This document shows, piece by piece, positions 32,738-33,148 of a stretch of DNA of 33,148 nt (its first letter is position 1; every line of letters begins with the position of its first letter). The stretch spans positions 1 to 33,148 of the forward strand of contig CAIOUK010000095.1 in NCBI GenBank assembly GCA_903861445.1, read 5' to 3'. Source of the DNA: an uncultured Verrucomicrobia subdivision 3 bacterium (lineage in GTDB: Bacteria; Verrucomicrobiota; Verrucomicrobiia; Limisphaerales; UBA11358). Position numbers and translations under genes: made by a program. The notes beneath the pieces are model-generated. The model made no database searches, was not told the origin of the DNA, and worked only from the letters and a program-made list of their open reading frames with translations.

Positions 32738-33148
32738 ATGTATCTCAAAAATCTCACAGTTTTTGGTTTCAAGTCCTTCGCGGACAAGACAGCGCTGAAC
32801 TTTCAGCCCGGCGTCACCGCCATTGTCGGGCCGAACGGCTGCGGCAAATCCAACGTCTCGGACGCCATCCGCTGGGTGCTCGGCGAGCAATCGGCAAAAG
32901 CCCTGCGCGGCGGCGAAATGGCTGATGTGATTTTTAATGGCACCGACGGCCGCAAGCCGATGGGCATGGGCGAAGTCTCGCTCACGCTCGGCGGCGTCGG
33001 TGAAGAAAGTTTGAAGGCGGCGGGCGTCGAAGTCTCCTATGATGAAGTGACGCTCACGCGCCGGATTTTTCGCGACGGCGGCAGCGAATATTTTCTGAAC
33101 CGCACGCCTTGCCGGTTGAAGGACATCCAGCAGTTGTTCATGGGCACC
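32738..33148 (+). CDS. smc: Chromosome segregation SMC protein, N-terminal part (3'-truncated by window edge)
   Basis: This is missing from the ORF track because it is open at the window end. From the ATG at 32738 the 137 visible codons read '[18 protein letters not shown]' and '[30 protein letters not shown]', the SMC N-terminal ATPase head with Walker [10 protein letters not shown]. These are followed by '[29 protein letters not shown]' and '[25 protein letters not shown]', all diagnostic. SMC forms the condensin-like complex with ScpA/ScpB that compacts and segregates chromosomes. The hinge and C-terminal head lie beyond the window. No strong Shine-Dalgarno precedes it (CAACAAGATT). Confidence 0.96.
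   Translation, partial: MYLKNLTVFGFKSFADKTALNFQPGVTAIVGPNGCGKSNVSDAIRWVLGEQSAKALRGGEMADVIFNGTDGRKPMGMGEVSLTLGGVGEESLKAAGVEVSYDEVTLTRRIFRDGGSEYFLNRTPCRLKDIQQLFMGT

Overview
The window looks like chromosomal DNA of a Verrucomicrobiota bacterium, probably a soil or freshwater Limisphaerales/Pedosphaerales-type lineage. The evidence is a Thr/Asn-rich Ig/DUF11 surface protein whose C-terminal module ends in a 'RFYLV'-type tail common in that phylum, a DUF5107-TPR protein, two GH78 rhamnosidases with a CxPSR sulfatase and no SusC/SusD pair, and a WXG100/FtsK-type module in an apparently diderm bacterium. The genus is not resolvable by eye. No insertion sequence, phage gene or CRISPR array is visible.

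Layout. (1) 1-2400, plus strand: the 3' end of a surface Ig/DUF11 protein, then an outer-membrane beta-barrel protein, closed by a strong hairpin. (2) 2472-7033, minus strand: a compact run transcribed leftward in the order S41/Prc-type protease, small secreted protein, yacG (frameshifted, missed by the ORF track), msrA, and an unknown secreted protein. (3) 7034-7450: a candidate structured small RNA with its own terminator, then tRNA-Pro(GGG). (4) 7548-12419, plus strand: a translationally coupled four-gene cassette of a WXG100-like 90-aa protein, a 176-aa helical protein, a 70-aa WXG-like protein (hidden inside a longer ORF in the track) and a 1287-aa membrane FtsK/SpoIIIE ATPase with three ATPase modules. 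It resembles a stripped-down type VII secretion (ESX/Yuk) system and is the most interesting part of the window. (5) 12420-18166, minus strand: a DUF5107-TPR protein, an MFS sugar porter and a GH128-like secreted hydrolase form an operon, preceded by tRNA-Lys(CTT). (6) 18483-31692, plus strand: a glycan-degradation region (sulfatase, GH78, DUF5703/GH95-like six-hairpin enzyme, second GH78 with an inserted discoidin domain, beta-propeller hydrolase-like protein), interrupted by the housekeeping pair trpG/pabA-panD. It ends at a bidirectional terminator. (7) 31783-33148: superoxide dismutase (minus), a 346-bp AT-rich spacer with inverted repeats, and the 5' end of smc, which runs off the window.

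How the genes may work together. The sulfatase, two rhamnosidases, six-hairpin enzyme and propeller protein all carry export signals. They would act outside the cytoplasm on a rhamnose-containing, probably sulfated glycan, with released sugars possibly entering through the MFS porter. The WXG/FtsK cassette has the gene spacing of one functional unit, but no recognisable toxin, EccB/D/E-like or LXG partner lies beside it, so its substrate is unknown. Functions are inferred from motifs recognised by eye; no database search was run.
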